The notes beneath the pieces are model-generated. The model was not told the origin of the DNA, did not search any database, and saw only the letters and a list, made by a program, of their open reading frames with translations. DNA of 64,000 bases from an uncultured Lachnospiraceae bacterium. GTDB lineage: Bacteria; Bacillota; Clostridia; Lachnospirales; Lachnospiraceae. This document shows positions 16,757-24,467 of the stretch, piece by piece. The position numbers and the translations under genes are program-made. Every line of letters begins with the position of its first letter. The first letter of the stretch is position 1. The stretch is from contig CAJUDZ010000007.1 of assembly GCA_910584965.1 (NCBI GenBank), forward strand, positions 1 to 64,000, read 5' to 3'.

Positions 16757-18061
16757 GTGATAACGGAAGAAAGAAATTATAATGTTATAAATACGGAGCA
16801 GGCTAAAAAAATAACTGATGATTATCTGACAGCGCAGCTTGAGAGTATGGAAAATATTACTTATGGACTTCCGGAAATATATGACAGATATGACATATGG
16901 AATGTTCCCGTTTTATATAAAAAAGAAGTGATTGGAGAAGTAGCGGTTGATGTATATGCGAAGAATATCAATTATAAGTTGTCTTCTGATATAAGCATAT
17001 TGCAGGGAAGAAAACAAAGGATAGACAGGGGAAATATCATAACGCTGAATAAAGGTGAGAGGAAAAAAGGTGATTACAGGATATCATCTCTAAGCAATAT
17101 GATTTTAAAAGGCCGTTCGGAACTGGTATTGAATCAATTGCCTGAACAATCTGTCGATTTGATTTTTACATCGCCGCCATATTATAACGCAAGAAAACAA
17201 TATTCGGAATATGGAACATATGAGGATTATCTTGCGTTGATCAGAAAGGTGGTTAAAGCCTGCCATAGAGTATTAATTGACGGTAAGTTTTTTGTGATTA
17301 ATTCTTCCCATGTATTAGTGCCCCGCGCGAGCAGAAATGAATCTTCATCAAGAATTGCGGTTCCATTTGATATTCATCAAATTTTTATGGAAGAAGGATT
17401 TGAATTTGTTGATGACATTATCTGGCAGAAACCGGAAGGAGCCGGATGGGCGAGCGGACGGGGAAGGAGATTTTCAGCAGATAGAAATCCAATGCAGTAC
17501 AAAGCAGTTCCGGTGACGGAATACGTGATGGTATATAGAAAAAAGTCTTCGGTTTTAATTGATTATTTTATAAGGAATCATCCGGACCAGACTATCATTC
17601 AGGATTCAAAAATCGCCGACGGATATGAGAAAACGAATGTGTGGTATATTTCGCCGGCGAGAGATAAAAGACATCCGGCAATTTTTCCAAAAGAATTGGC
17701 CGAGAAAGTAATTACATATTATTCATTTAAAAATGATGTAGTGTTAGATCCTTTTGGCGGAATTGGGACAACGGCCAAAGCGGCGGCAGAGCTGGGGAGA
17801 AGATTTGTTTCGATAGAATGTGATGATGAATATGTCGAAGCTGCCAGAGCGGATATCGGCGGCATGAGTACTCTTTTTACGCCTGTTTCGTTTGAATATC
17901 ATGATTATTCCGGGTTGAAAGATAATGATGACAATCAGCGGTATGATTTATATGAATTGATCAGGATGCTTCAAAAAATGAATGTTTCAAGGGAAGATAT
18001 GGCTGATTTACTGTGTCGGGAATATAAGGACAGGTTATCGGGAAACAAACGGGAGGGATAG
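16757..18061 (+). CDS. Type II DNA methyltransferase (beta class, SPPY)
   Basis: 434 residues from a GTG start with AAAGGA about 9 nt upstream. The catalytic motif SPPYYN (139-144) comes before the SAM-binding motif DPFGGIGTT (331-339), the beta-class order; SPPY favours N4-cytosine methylation, although N6-adenine cannot be excluded. The C-terminal 80 residues are extra and charged. The restriction gene starts 5 bp after the stop, so the pair is a co-transcribed modification-then-restriction unit. The two genes are visibly more AT-rich than their neighbours, which suggests horizontal acquisition. Target sequence not predictable by eye. Confidence 0.9.
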   Translation: MITEERNYNVINTEQAKKITDDYLTAQLESMENITYGLPEIYDRYDIWNVPVLYKKEVIGEVAVDVYAKNINYKLSSDISILQGRKQRIDRGNIITLNKGERKKGDYRISSLSNMILKGRSELVLNQLPEQSVDLIFTSPPYYNARKQYSEYGTYEDYLALIRKVVKACHRVLIDGKFFVINSSHVLVPRASRNESSSRIAVPFDIHQIFMEEGFEFVDDIIWQKPEGAGWASGRGRRFSADRNPMQYKAVPVTEYVMVYRKKSSVLIDYFIRNHPDQTIIQDSKIADGYEKTNVWYISPARDKRHPAIFPKELAEKVITYYSFKNDVVLDPFGGIGTTAKAAAELGRRFVSIECDDEYVEAARADIGGMSTLFTPVSFEYHDYSGLKDNDDNQRYDLYELIRMLQKMNVSREDMADLLCREYKDRLSGNKREG

Positions 18062-18066
18062 AAAGA

Positions 18067-19137
18067 ATGTCAATTTTTGACTATTATAATGAAATTGGGC
18101 AGGTAAACATGAGAGGGACAAAGCAGGACTTTGTTGGCCGGATGGGGGAAAACGGGATTAAAGATATCGTAAAAGATATTTTGACGGGGAAAAATATCAG
18201 GGATTATACGGAATTTAACACTCAGAAAAGGCTTGTAAATTCTTATGCTGCATTATTGGAATTATACGCAGACTATATTGGTAAATATACGGGGGACGTT
18301 AAAAATTATGCTGATTTTGTTATGCGTGATTACATTGCCGCGGACAATGATGATAAACGAAAACTGGGTTTGTGGTTATTAGGATTGACAGGAAAGGGTC
18401 TTGACAATATTACAAGAGACAATCTGGTCGATTATCAGGCGGCATTTTCAAATTCGACGAATGAAATAATTGAGAATCTGGAGAAAAACTATGAGCCGAT
18501 AACCGGATTTATTGAAATAAACGGAAAAAAACTGGATATGAGCTGGAATGCGTTTGCCTTAATGTTGATGGCAGCAGGTGCTCAGACGTTGACAATACGC
18601 GGCTCCGAAAAATCGACTAATGGGAAACTGTTTGAAAAGCTGATATTGGGTTCGCTTTTATCTGTTATGGGGTTTCAATACTGTAAGAGGCCTCCGGCTA
18701 AGATAAAGGAGGAAGAAAAAATTTTCTGGTTATCTCACATGGATGTGCATGAGAGAGAAATAGATGCAACTTTTGCATATCGCGGAAAAGCTGTCAATAT
18801 TGATATCGGGTTTATCGGAAAAGGTAATCCCGAAATTACATTGGACAAGGTTTCCAGGTTTGGTTTTCAAAAGAAAATTGGCGGCATAGAACATGAAATG
18901 CAGACGATGATTATTGTTGATACTGTTGCGGCAAAAAGCGATTTATTAAATAAAGCGAAAAGGCTGAACGGATATGTGTTTCAAATGAAGAATGCCGACT
19001 GGACAATCGAATTTGCGAAGACTCTTTGTGACATTATGAAAATGGAACATGATTTGACAAAGAAAACTATGGCAGAATTAGAAGTTTATTTTTCACAAAA
19101 ACTGGATGAAATAGATATAATACAATTTATTTCATAG
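18067..19137 (+). CDS. Probable type II restriction endonuclease
   Basis: 356 residues, immediately downstream of the methyltransferase. A central part (about 190-260) contains SEKSTNGKLFEKLILGSLL, then HEREIDATFAYRGKAVNID, which resembles the acidic core of a divergent PD-(D/E)XK nuclease; the canonical lysine is not obvious. From memory the gene pair resembles the CfrBI family (m4C methyltransferase plus a nuclease of about 350 residues), but this family call is uncertain. The endonuclease role rests mainly on gene position, AT-rich composition and the partial motif. Confidence 0.65.
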   Translation: MSIFDYYNEIGQVNMRGTKQDFVGRMGENGIKDIVKDILTGKNIRDYTEFNTQKRLVNSYAALLELYADYIGKYTGDVKNYADFVMRDYIAADNDDKRKLGLWLLGLTGKGLDNITRDNLVDYQAAFSNSTNEIIENLEKNYEPITGFIEINGKKLDMSWNAFALMLMAAGAQTLTIRGSEKSTNGKLFEKLILGSLLSVMGFQYCKRPPAKIKEEEKIFWLSHMDVHEREIDATFAYRGKAVNIDIGFIGKGNPEITLDKVSRFGFQKKIGGIEHEMQTMIIVDTVAAKSDLLNKAKRLNGYVFQMKNADWTIEFAKTLCDIMKMEHDLTKKTMAELEVYFSQKLDEIDIIQFIS

Positions 19138-19149
19138 AGGAGGCAGACA

Positions 19150-19983
19150 ATGACAATCAAAAAGCAAAACTTCTCAACCATCTACACCTGTTTTCCCGGC
19201 GGAAAACACAAAGTACTGACAATGAGCTATGACGACGGCAAAATCTATGACCGCCGGCTGATAGCGCTTTTTAACAAATACGGCATCAAGGGAACGTTTC
19301 ATATTAACGGAAACGGGCTTTTCGGCGACATGGGGCCCATGCAGCGGATTCCGTTTGCGGAAATAAAGGATTTGTACAAGGGCCATGAAGTTTCCTGTCA
19401 TACTTATACCCATCCGACGATAGCGAGATGCCCGCTTTCCCAGGTGGTGCAGCAGATCATTGAGGACCGGAAAGCGCTGGAAGCGGCCTGCGGTTATCCG
19501 GTGCGCGGCATGAGTTATCCGAACGGTTCTTACAGCAGGGAAATCATGCAGATGCTTCCGGCCTGCGGCATTGAATACAGCCGCGTTGTGGGTAATACGG
19601 ACGATTTCGGTTTCCCGGAGAATTATCTGGAATGGAAATCGACCTGTCACCACAGTCATAACCTGATGGAAAATGCGGAACGTTTTGCGGAATTACATAA
19701 AACGCAATACCTCTATATGATGTATGTCTGGGGCCACAGCTATGAGTTCGGAGAGGACGAAGAGGAATGGGAAAAGATGGAGAAATTCTGCGAATATATT
19801 GGCGGAAGGGACGATATCTGGTATGCTGCAAACATTGAAATCGTGGATTATATGAACGCCGCGCAGAATCTGAAATTTTCGGCGGCGGGAGATATGGTGT
19901 ATAATCCGAATGCGGTTCCGGTCTTTATCAGCGTCGACGGAGACTGTAAAAAAATAGAGCCTGGAGAGACAAAGGATATTTGA
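19150..19983 (+). CDS. Polysaccharide deacetylase family protein
   Basis: 277 residues, no signal peptide. The NodB domain motifs are present: SYDDG (26-30) with the catalytic and metal Asp, HTYTH (84-88) as the metal-binding motif, and GMSYPNGSY as the third motif; later WGHSYEF supplies the conserved His region. It should be a metal-dependent deacetylase acting on an N- or O-acetylated sugar in the cytoplasm, in the style of intracellular deacetylases found near glycosidase loci. GGAGG precedes the ATG. It starts 12 bp after the nuclease gene, so it may be read from the restriction-modification promoter, although composition returns to the genome norm here. Confidence 0.88.
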   Translation: MTIKKQNFSTIYTCFPGGKHKVLTMSYDDGKIYDRRLIALFNKYGIKGTFHINGNGLFGDMGPMQRIPFAEIKDLYKGHEVSCHTYTHPTIARCPLSQVVQQIIEDRKALEAACGYPVRGMSYPNGSYSREIMQMLPACGIEYSRVVGNTDDFGFPENYLEWKSTCHHSHNLMENAERFAELHKTQYLYMMYVWGHSYEFGEDEEEWEKMEKFCEYIGGRDDIWYAANIEIVDYMNAAQNLKFSAAGDMVYNPNAVPVFISVDGDCKKIEPGETKDI

Positions 19984-20048
19984 TTTTCTTCTCCCATAGT
20001 GATAAAATAAGGCAGAAATAACATTGATTGTAAAGGGAGGATACTATC

Positions 20049-20468
20049 ATGGCAAAGCTTATTATCACGGTTGAAGGGGGAAAAGTGACCCAGACCCTGA
20101 ACTTCCTGGACAGAAATATTAAGGATAACAGATATGTCTATGGAAACGGCAACGAGTCGGGCATTATGGAGGATCCGGAACAAATCTATGAGGATATTCC
20201 GGAGCGCGGGAGAATCAGCGATGCGTACACGGAATTGCTGGAGGCGGTGAATCTCGGTAAAGTGCAGATTACCGATATCATGCGCCGGCTTAATGAGCTG
20301 GAGAAGGAAATGGACCAGTATGAGATTCCGAAACCGGAGAGCGAGAGGGAACATGTTATTACACTGAACAATGACGATATACAGAAACTTGCCGGCAAGA
20401 GCGGCGTCGTTTCTTTTGAAACGGACAGACATATCGAAGAGGCGATAAAGAAGCTGATACATCAGTAA
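20049..20468 (+). CDS. Small hypothetical protein
   Basis: 139 residues, not recognised. The start MAKLIITVEGGKV looks like a beta-strand, an acidic middle part contains a heptad-like helix (about 60-95, IMRRLNELEKEMDQYE), and the tail ends in HIEEAIKKLIHQ. No signal peptide or membrane segment. A strong ribosome site GGGAGG supports it as a real gene. It lies between the deacetylase and GH43 genes, all in one direction. Confidence 0.65.
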   Translation: MAKLIITVEGGKVTQTLNFLDRNIKDNRYVYGNGNESGIMEDPEQIYEDIPERGRISDAYTELLEAVNLGKVQITDIMRRLNELEKEMDQYEIPKPESEREHVITLNNDDIQKLAGKSGVVSFETDRHIEEAIKKLIHQ

Positions 20469-20494
20469 AAAGTTATATTGATATAAACCGATAC
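20469..20494 (+). promoter_or_regulatory. Possible sigma-28 promoter
   Basis: AAAAGTTA (20469-20476), 12 bp, then CCGATA (20489-20494). The distance from the start of the -35 to CCGATA is 20 bp, the same as in the two stronger sigma-28 promoters at 54028 and 63856. It would read into the GH43 gene. Weak at both ends. Confidence 0.3.
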
Positions 20495-20544
20495 ATTGGA
20501 ATGCGGCGGTATGAAAGCCGGTGCTGAATAAACAGGGAGATGCC

Positions 20545-21465
20545 ATGGCAGGATATTTATTTGTACATTTTACCGGAGAGGAAAAAGACGGGGAGCAGAT
20601 TTATTTTTCCCTGAGCAGGGATGGGCTTTTCTGGAACGATTTGAACGACGGAAGGCCGGTTCTGTATTCGAAACTCGGAACCTGCGGTGCAAGGGATCCC
20701 TTTCCGGTGAGAAGTCCCCTTGACGGCAAAATCTACCTGATCGCAACCGATCTGCGGATTGAAGCGGGAGAAGGATGGGAGGCCGCGCAGGAGCGGGGCA
20801 GCCGGAATCTGCTCGTATGGGAATCCGAAGATCTGGTTCACTGGAGTAAGGAGCGGAGCTGCGAAGTCGGTATACCGGGGGCAGGCTGTGTCTGGGCGCC
20901 GGAAGCGGTTTTTGACAGACAGGAAAATGCTTTTCTTGTCTTTTTTGCCTCCAAAACAAAGGGAGCGGAGGAAACGGAAGGAAAACATAAAATCTATGCC
21001 GCCTATACGAAAGACTTCAGGGAATTTACGGAAACGTTCCTGTACATGGAACGGGAAAACCATGTAATCGATACGACGATACTGGAAAGCGGCGGGCGGT
21101 ATTACCGCATTTCGAAAGATGAAACGGAAAAACGGCTGATTCTGGAAACGGCGGACTCCCTGCGGGGAACGTTTACGCAGATCATATCGCCGACGCTTGC
21201 CGGGTTAAAGGGCGTGGAAGGGCCGGAAGGCTATCTGCTGCCGGACGGAGAGACATGGTGCCTGATCGCCGACCGTTTTATGGAAGGGACGGGGTATCTG
21301 CCGATGCTTACAAAAGATCTGGCGTCGGGAACGTTTCACATATTACGGTCCGGGCAGTATCATATGGGCAGAACGATAAAACGCCACGGTGGAATTTTGC
21401 AAATTACGGATGAAGAATATGAAAGACTGGGAGGCGCTTACGGTGCGGAAGCTGTTACTTCTTGA
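20545..21465 (+). CDS. Glycoside hydrolase family 43 enzyme
   Basis: 306 residues from the ATG at 20545, with AGGGAG 5 nt upstream. A single five-bladed propeller domain. The three catalytic acids fit GH43: Asp51 in GARDPF (base), Asp176 in NHVIDTT (pKa modulator) and Glu225 in KGVEGPEG (acid); CVWAPEAVF is a typical blade motif. There is no signal peptide, so it works inside the cell on short oligosaccharides, most likely releasing arabinose or xylose; the exact linkage cannot be told. The 3' end overlaps the next gene, a response regulator, by 23 bp. Confidence 0.82.
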   Translation: MAGYLFVHFTGEEKDGEQIYFSLSRDGLFWNDLNDGRPVLYSKLGTCGARDPFPVRSPLDGKIYLIATDLRIEAGEGWEAAQERGSRNLLVWESEDLVHWSKERSCEVGIPGAGCVWAPEAVFDRQENAFLVFFASKTKGAEETEGKHKIYAAYTKDFREFTETFLYMERENHVIDTTILESGGRYYRISKDETEKRLILETADSLRGTFTQIISPTLAGLKGVEGPEGYLLPDGETWCLIADRFMEGTGYLPMLTKDLASGTFHILRSGQYHMGRTIKRHGGILQITDEEYERLGGAYGAEAVTS

Positions 21466-22129
21466 AGATGATATCAGTCTGGTGGACGGCCTGATCTGGT
21501 CTCTTGAGAAAAACGGATTTGAAGTGGAAGCGGCCAGAACGATTCGGGAAGCAGAAAAGCGGCTCGCCATGTGCGGGGACTTTGATCTGCTTCTTTTTGA
21601 CGTGACGCTGCCGGATGGAAACGGGATTTCTTTGTGCGAGAAGCTTCGGGCCGCCGGCTGCCGGACGCCTGTCATTTTTCTGACGGCATCGGATGAAGAG
21701 ACGAGCGTGATACGGGGGCTGGACTGCGGCGGAGACGATTATATGACGAAGCCGTTTAAACTGGGAGAGCTCTGTTCCCGTATCCGGGCCCTGCTGCGGC
21801 GCAGCAAGGGACAGAACGGAGAGGACGGCGTGCTGCGAAGCGGGGAACTTGCGGTAAACCTGACGGAAGGAAGAGTGCTGCTGCGGGGCGAAAGCCTGGA
21901 TTTTACGGCGGCGGAGTACAGGCTTTTGTGCCTGTTTCTGACAAACAAAGGAAAGGTGCTTACAAGGAATGCGATTCTTGACAGGCTTTGGGACGGCGCC
22001 GGAAATTTTGTAGACGACAATACGCTGTCCGTATATATACGCCGTCTGCGTGAAAAACTGGAAGAAAATCCTTCCGCGCCGGAATATCTGAAGACGGTGA
22101 GAGGGGTTGGGTATAGGTGGGAAATGTGA
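21443..22129 (+). CDS. OmpR-family response regulator
   Basis: 228 residues from a GTG at 21443, chosen because GGGAGG lies 8 nt upstream and the protein then begins RKLLLLEDD as family members do. Receiver domain with Asp53 (LLFDVTLPDG) and Lys in MTKPFK; winged-helix domain from about 130 ending GVGYRWEM. The gene starts inside the end of the GH43 gene, so the two are probably co-translated. The kinase follows after an 85-bp gap that holds a structured repeat, and then an ABC exporter. Confidence 0.92.
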   Translation: MRKLLLLEDDISLVDGLIWSLEKNGFEVEAARTIREAEKRLAMCGDFDLLLFDVTLPDGNGISLCEKLRAAGCRTPVIFLTASDEETSVIRGLDCGGDDYMTKPFKLGELCSRIRALLRRSKGQNGEDGVLRSGELAVNLTEGRVLLRGESLDFTAAEYRLLCLFLTNKGKVLTRNAILDRLWDGAGNFVDDNTLSVYIRRLREKLEENPSAPEYLKTVRGVGYRWEM

Positions 22130-22130
22130 A

Positions 22131-22194
22131 GAGAGGTTCTAAGGCACGCGCCCGGAGGCGTTTCGCCAAGAACTTCTACGGTTCGCAAAACCTC
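22131..22194 (+). repeat. Three-way-junction repeat, copy A
   Basis: The core GTTCTAAGGC...GCCAAGAACTTCTACG is shared with 58522-58604. Arms GAGGTT (22133-22138) and AACCTC (22089 offset: 22189-22194) close the element; inside are a GTTCT/AGAAC hairpin and a short GGTT/AACC hairpin. It sits between the response regulator and kinase genes and is transcribed with them. No T-run, so it is not a simple terminator. Confidence 0.6.
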
Positions 22195-22214
22195 GAAATA
22201 AACAGGAGGCAGTT

Positions 22215-23441
22215 ATGGAATTTTTGTATGAGAAGCGGGCCCGGGGATTTTGTATTTTTCTGGCGGCGCTCTGTATTTTACAGACGGGATTTATGGGCCT
22301 GTCGGGGCTGTTCCAAACATATGGTCTCAGAAGGGAACTGATAAAACGGGAAAAGGCGGCGGCTTCTTATCTGCTGGATAAAGAAGTGCCGCCTTCTTTG
22401 CTCGCTTCCGCGTGGAATCATACGGAAGTGACGGAGGAAGGCGAAGCGTTTATGGAAAAGATCGGGCACACGGAGCGGACGCGGAGTTATCTGCTGCTTT
22501 TGGCCGGGCAGACTTCCGGCTGGCCGCTTCTGTTTCTGACTGCGGAGGGCATTTTATTTTCTGTGGTGCTTCTTATCGGCGCCGCTGTATTTCTGCAGAA
22601 AAGAGAACGGCTTTATGAACAGGCGGAGGCGGTCGTCGCCCGGTATGCGGATGGGCGGTTCGATGCACATCTGCCGGAAGAGGGGATGGGAGCGGTTTAC
22701 CGCCTGTTTGGAAAAGTGGAGCAGCTTGCGCTTTCTCTGCGGGCGAAGAGTGAATCCGAACGCAGCGCCAGAGAGTTTTTAAAGCAGATGATATCGGATA
22801 TTTCCCATCAGTTAAAGACGCCGCTCGCGGCGCTTGGTCTGTATATGGAAATTATGAAAGAGGAAGCCGGGAACCCCGAAACCGTTAAAACTTTTTTATA
22901 CAAATCCACGTGTTCGCTGGAACGGCTGGAGCAGCTGACATGCGCTCTCCTGAAGATGGCGCGTCTGGATACGGGGAACATTGTGTTTGAGAAACGCCGG
23001 CATTTCGTGTCGGAGATCGCAGCCCGGGCGACGGCGGAGCTGGCGGAACGGGCCGGAATGGAGGGAAAGGCGTTGATAACGGAAGGCGCGCCGGAAGAGC
23101 AGATTTTGTGTGACCTGGAATGGACAAAGGAGGCCGTTGGAAATCTCGTAAAAAATGCGCTCGATCATACGCGGGCCGGAGGGACCGTCCGGGTCGGCTG
23201 GAACCGTTCTCCGGCGCTTCTTTGGCTGACGGTGGAAGACGACGGATGCGGCATTGCGCCGGACGACATTCATCATATTTTTAAGCGGTTTTACAGGAGC
23301 AGACATTCCAGCGACAGACAGGGAGCGGGACTTGGGCTTTCGCTTGCAAAAGCCATTGTCGAAGGACAGGGCGGAACGCTGTCCGTGGAGAGCAGTCAGG
23401 GAAAAGGGAGCGTTTTTCGGATGTCTTTTCCGGCTCCGTGA
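22215..23441 (+). CDS. Membrane sensor histidine kinase
   Basis: 408 residues. Two membrane segments (about 10-30 and 103-127) flank a short extracellular part of about 70 residues; then come a HAMP-like linker, H-box ISHQLKTPLAAL with His198, N-box NLVKNALDH and G-box GAGLGLSLAKAI. It pairs with the regulator at 21443. A short extracellular part and a downstream ABC exporter fit kinases that detect cell-envelope-active peptides through their transporter. AGGAGG precedes the ATG. Confidence 0.92.
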   Translation: MEFLYEKRARGFCIFLAALCILQTGFMGLSGLFQTYGLRRELIKREKAAASYLLDKEVPPSLLASAWNHTEVTEEGEAFMEKIGHTERTRSYLLLLAGQTSGWPLLFLTAEGILFSVVLLIGAAVFLQKRERLYEQAEAVVARYADGRFDAHLPEEGMGAVYRLFGKVEQLALSLRAKSESERSAREFLKQMISDISHQLKTPLAALGLYMEIMKEEAGNPETVKTFLYKSTCSLERLEQLTCALLKMARLDTGNIVFEKRRHFVSEIAARATAELAERAGMEGKALITEGAPEEQILCDLEWTKEAVGNLVKNALDHTRAGGTVRVGWNRSPALLWLTVEDDGCGIAPDDIHHIFKRFYRSRHSSDRQGAGLGLSLAKAIVEGQGGTLSVESSQGKGSVFRMSFPAP

Positions 23442-23455
23442 AAAAGCTTACGAAT

Positions 23456-23500
23456 CTGTAAGATAAGATTCACCGGACTGTAAGACGGCGGTGCTATACT
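23456..23500 (+). promoter_or_regulatory. Response-regulator operator and promoter of the ABC exporter
   Basis: CTGTAAGA occurs at 23456-23463 and 23478-23485, 22 bp (two turns) apart, and TATACT lies at 23495-23500, nine bp after the second copy. No -35 is present. The first copy is also the right half of the inverted repeat CTTAC-gaatct-GTAAG (23447-23462). Likely bound by the regulator at 21443 to drive the exporter at 23769. Confidence 0.6.
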
Positions 23501-23528
23501 TTCTTTATCCTATCAAAAAGCAGGGCAG

Positions 23529-23734
23529 AGGTAATTGCGAAACGCATTATTTCAGGACAGCAGTTGGGCAGAACAGACAAATCATAAGCAGGGTGCTGTG
23601 TCGCCGCCGGCGTTTAGAGGCCGTACTTTGGCGTCTTATGCGCCGCTGCGAGAGACAGTGCAGCGGAAGCGGCCCTGCGGTGATTGTCTGTTTTGTGCAA
23701 CGGAAGCCTTTAAAAAATAGTTTCGCAATTACCT
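23529..23734. mobile_element. MITE-like inverted-repeat element
   Basis: A perfect 15-bp terminal inverted repeat (AGGTAATTGCGAAAC at 23529-23543, its complement at 23720-23734) encloses further nested pairing: AACAGACAAATCA (23572-23584) with TGATTGTCTGTT (23681-23692), and GCAGGG (23588-23593) with CCCTGC (23673-23678). The whole 206 bp folds into one long hairpin with a branched GC-rich tip. It has no convincing gene; short frames inside are Arg/Cys-rich translations of the stem. It separates the exporter promoter (23495) from its first ribosome site. My recollection is that similar stems and their spurious translations recur in Lachnospiraceae genomes; not checked. Confidence 0.65.
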
Positions 23735-23768
23735 GAAAGCGGGGTATAAAGAAAGGAGAGACGTTAAT

Positions 23769-24467
23769 TTGGAAATCTTAAAAGTTTCAAATCTGAAAAA
23801 AATTTACGGAAGCGGAGAGGCGGGCGTGGAAGCGCTGAAAGGCGTCTCCTTTTCCATGCGGAGAGGAGAGTTCGGAGCTGTCGTCGGGGCGTCCGGTTCG
23901 GGAAAGAGCACGCTGCTTAACTGCATCGGCGGTCTGGACAAAGCGGATTTCGGCAAGGTGCTGATAAACGATAAAGATATTTTTGCGATGGGAGAAAACG
24001 AAAGGACCGTTTTCAGAAGGCAGAATATCGGCTTTGTTTTCCAGGCTTTTCATCTGATCCCGGAACTGAATGTAGAGCAGAACATTATTTTTCCGCTGCT
24101 GTTAGACTACCGAAAGCCGGATAAGGAACGGGTGGAAGAAATGCTTGAGGTGCTCGGGCTGGAAAACAGACGCCGTCATCTGCCCGGACAGCTTTCCGGC
24201 GGGCAGCAGCAGCGGGTGGCCATCGGCCGGGCGCTGATCATGCGGCCGGCACTCGTTTTGGCGGACGAACCGACCGGAAATCTGGATTCCCGGAGCAGCC
24301 GGGACGTAATGGATCTGCTGTGTAAGGCATCTTGCCATTATCAGCAGACGGTGCTGATGATTACCCACAACATGAATCTGACTTTATCGGCGGACCGTGT
24401 CTTTCAGGTGACGGACGGAGAACTGGAAGAGTTGGGGAACGTTGGGAAAGGAGCATCACCGTTATGA
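23769..24467 (+). CDS. ABC transporter ATP-binding protein (LolD/MacB type)
   Basis: 232 residues from a TTG start with AAAGGAG about 10 nt upstream. Walker A GASGSGKST (40-48), signature LSGGQQQRVAIGRAL, Walker B LVLADEPTGNLDS and switch His MITHN are all intact. It is the ATPase of the FtsX permease that overlaps its end (ATGA junction at 24464). The operon order regulator, kinase, ATPase, permease is that of bacitracin/lantibiotic-type sensing and detoxification modules; the substrate is unknown. Confidence 0.92.
   Translation: MEILKVSNLKKIYGSGEAGVEALKGVSFSMRRGEFGAVVGASGSGKSTLLNCIGGLDKADFGKVLINDKDIFAMGENERTVFRRQNIGFVFQAFHLIPELNVEQNIIFPLLLDYRKPDKERVEEMLEVLGLENRRRHLPGQLSGGQQQRVAIGRALIMRPALVLADEPTGNLDSRSSRDVMDLLCKASCHYQQTVLMITHNMNLTLSADRVFQVTDGELEELGNVGKGASPL

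Noticed and set aside
23491..23736. Two open frames of 81 and 61 residues inside the inverted-repeat element
   Set aside because: Arg/Cys-rich, cover the repeat arms, no ribosome sites, and are explained as translations of a palindromic element.
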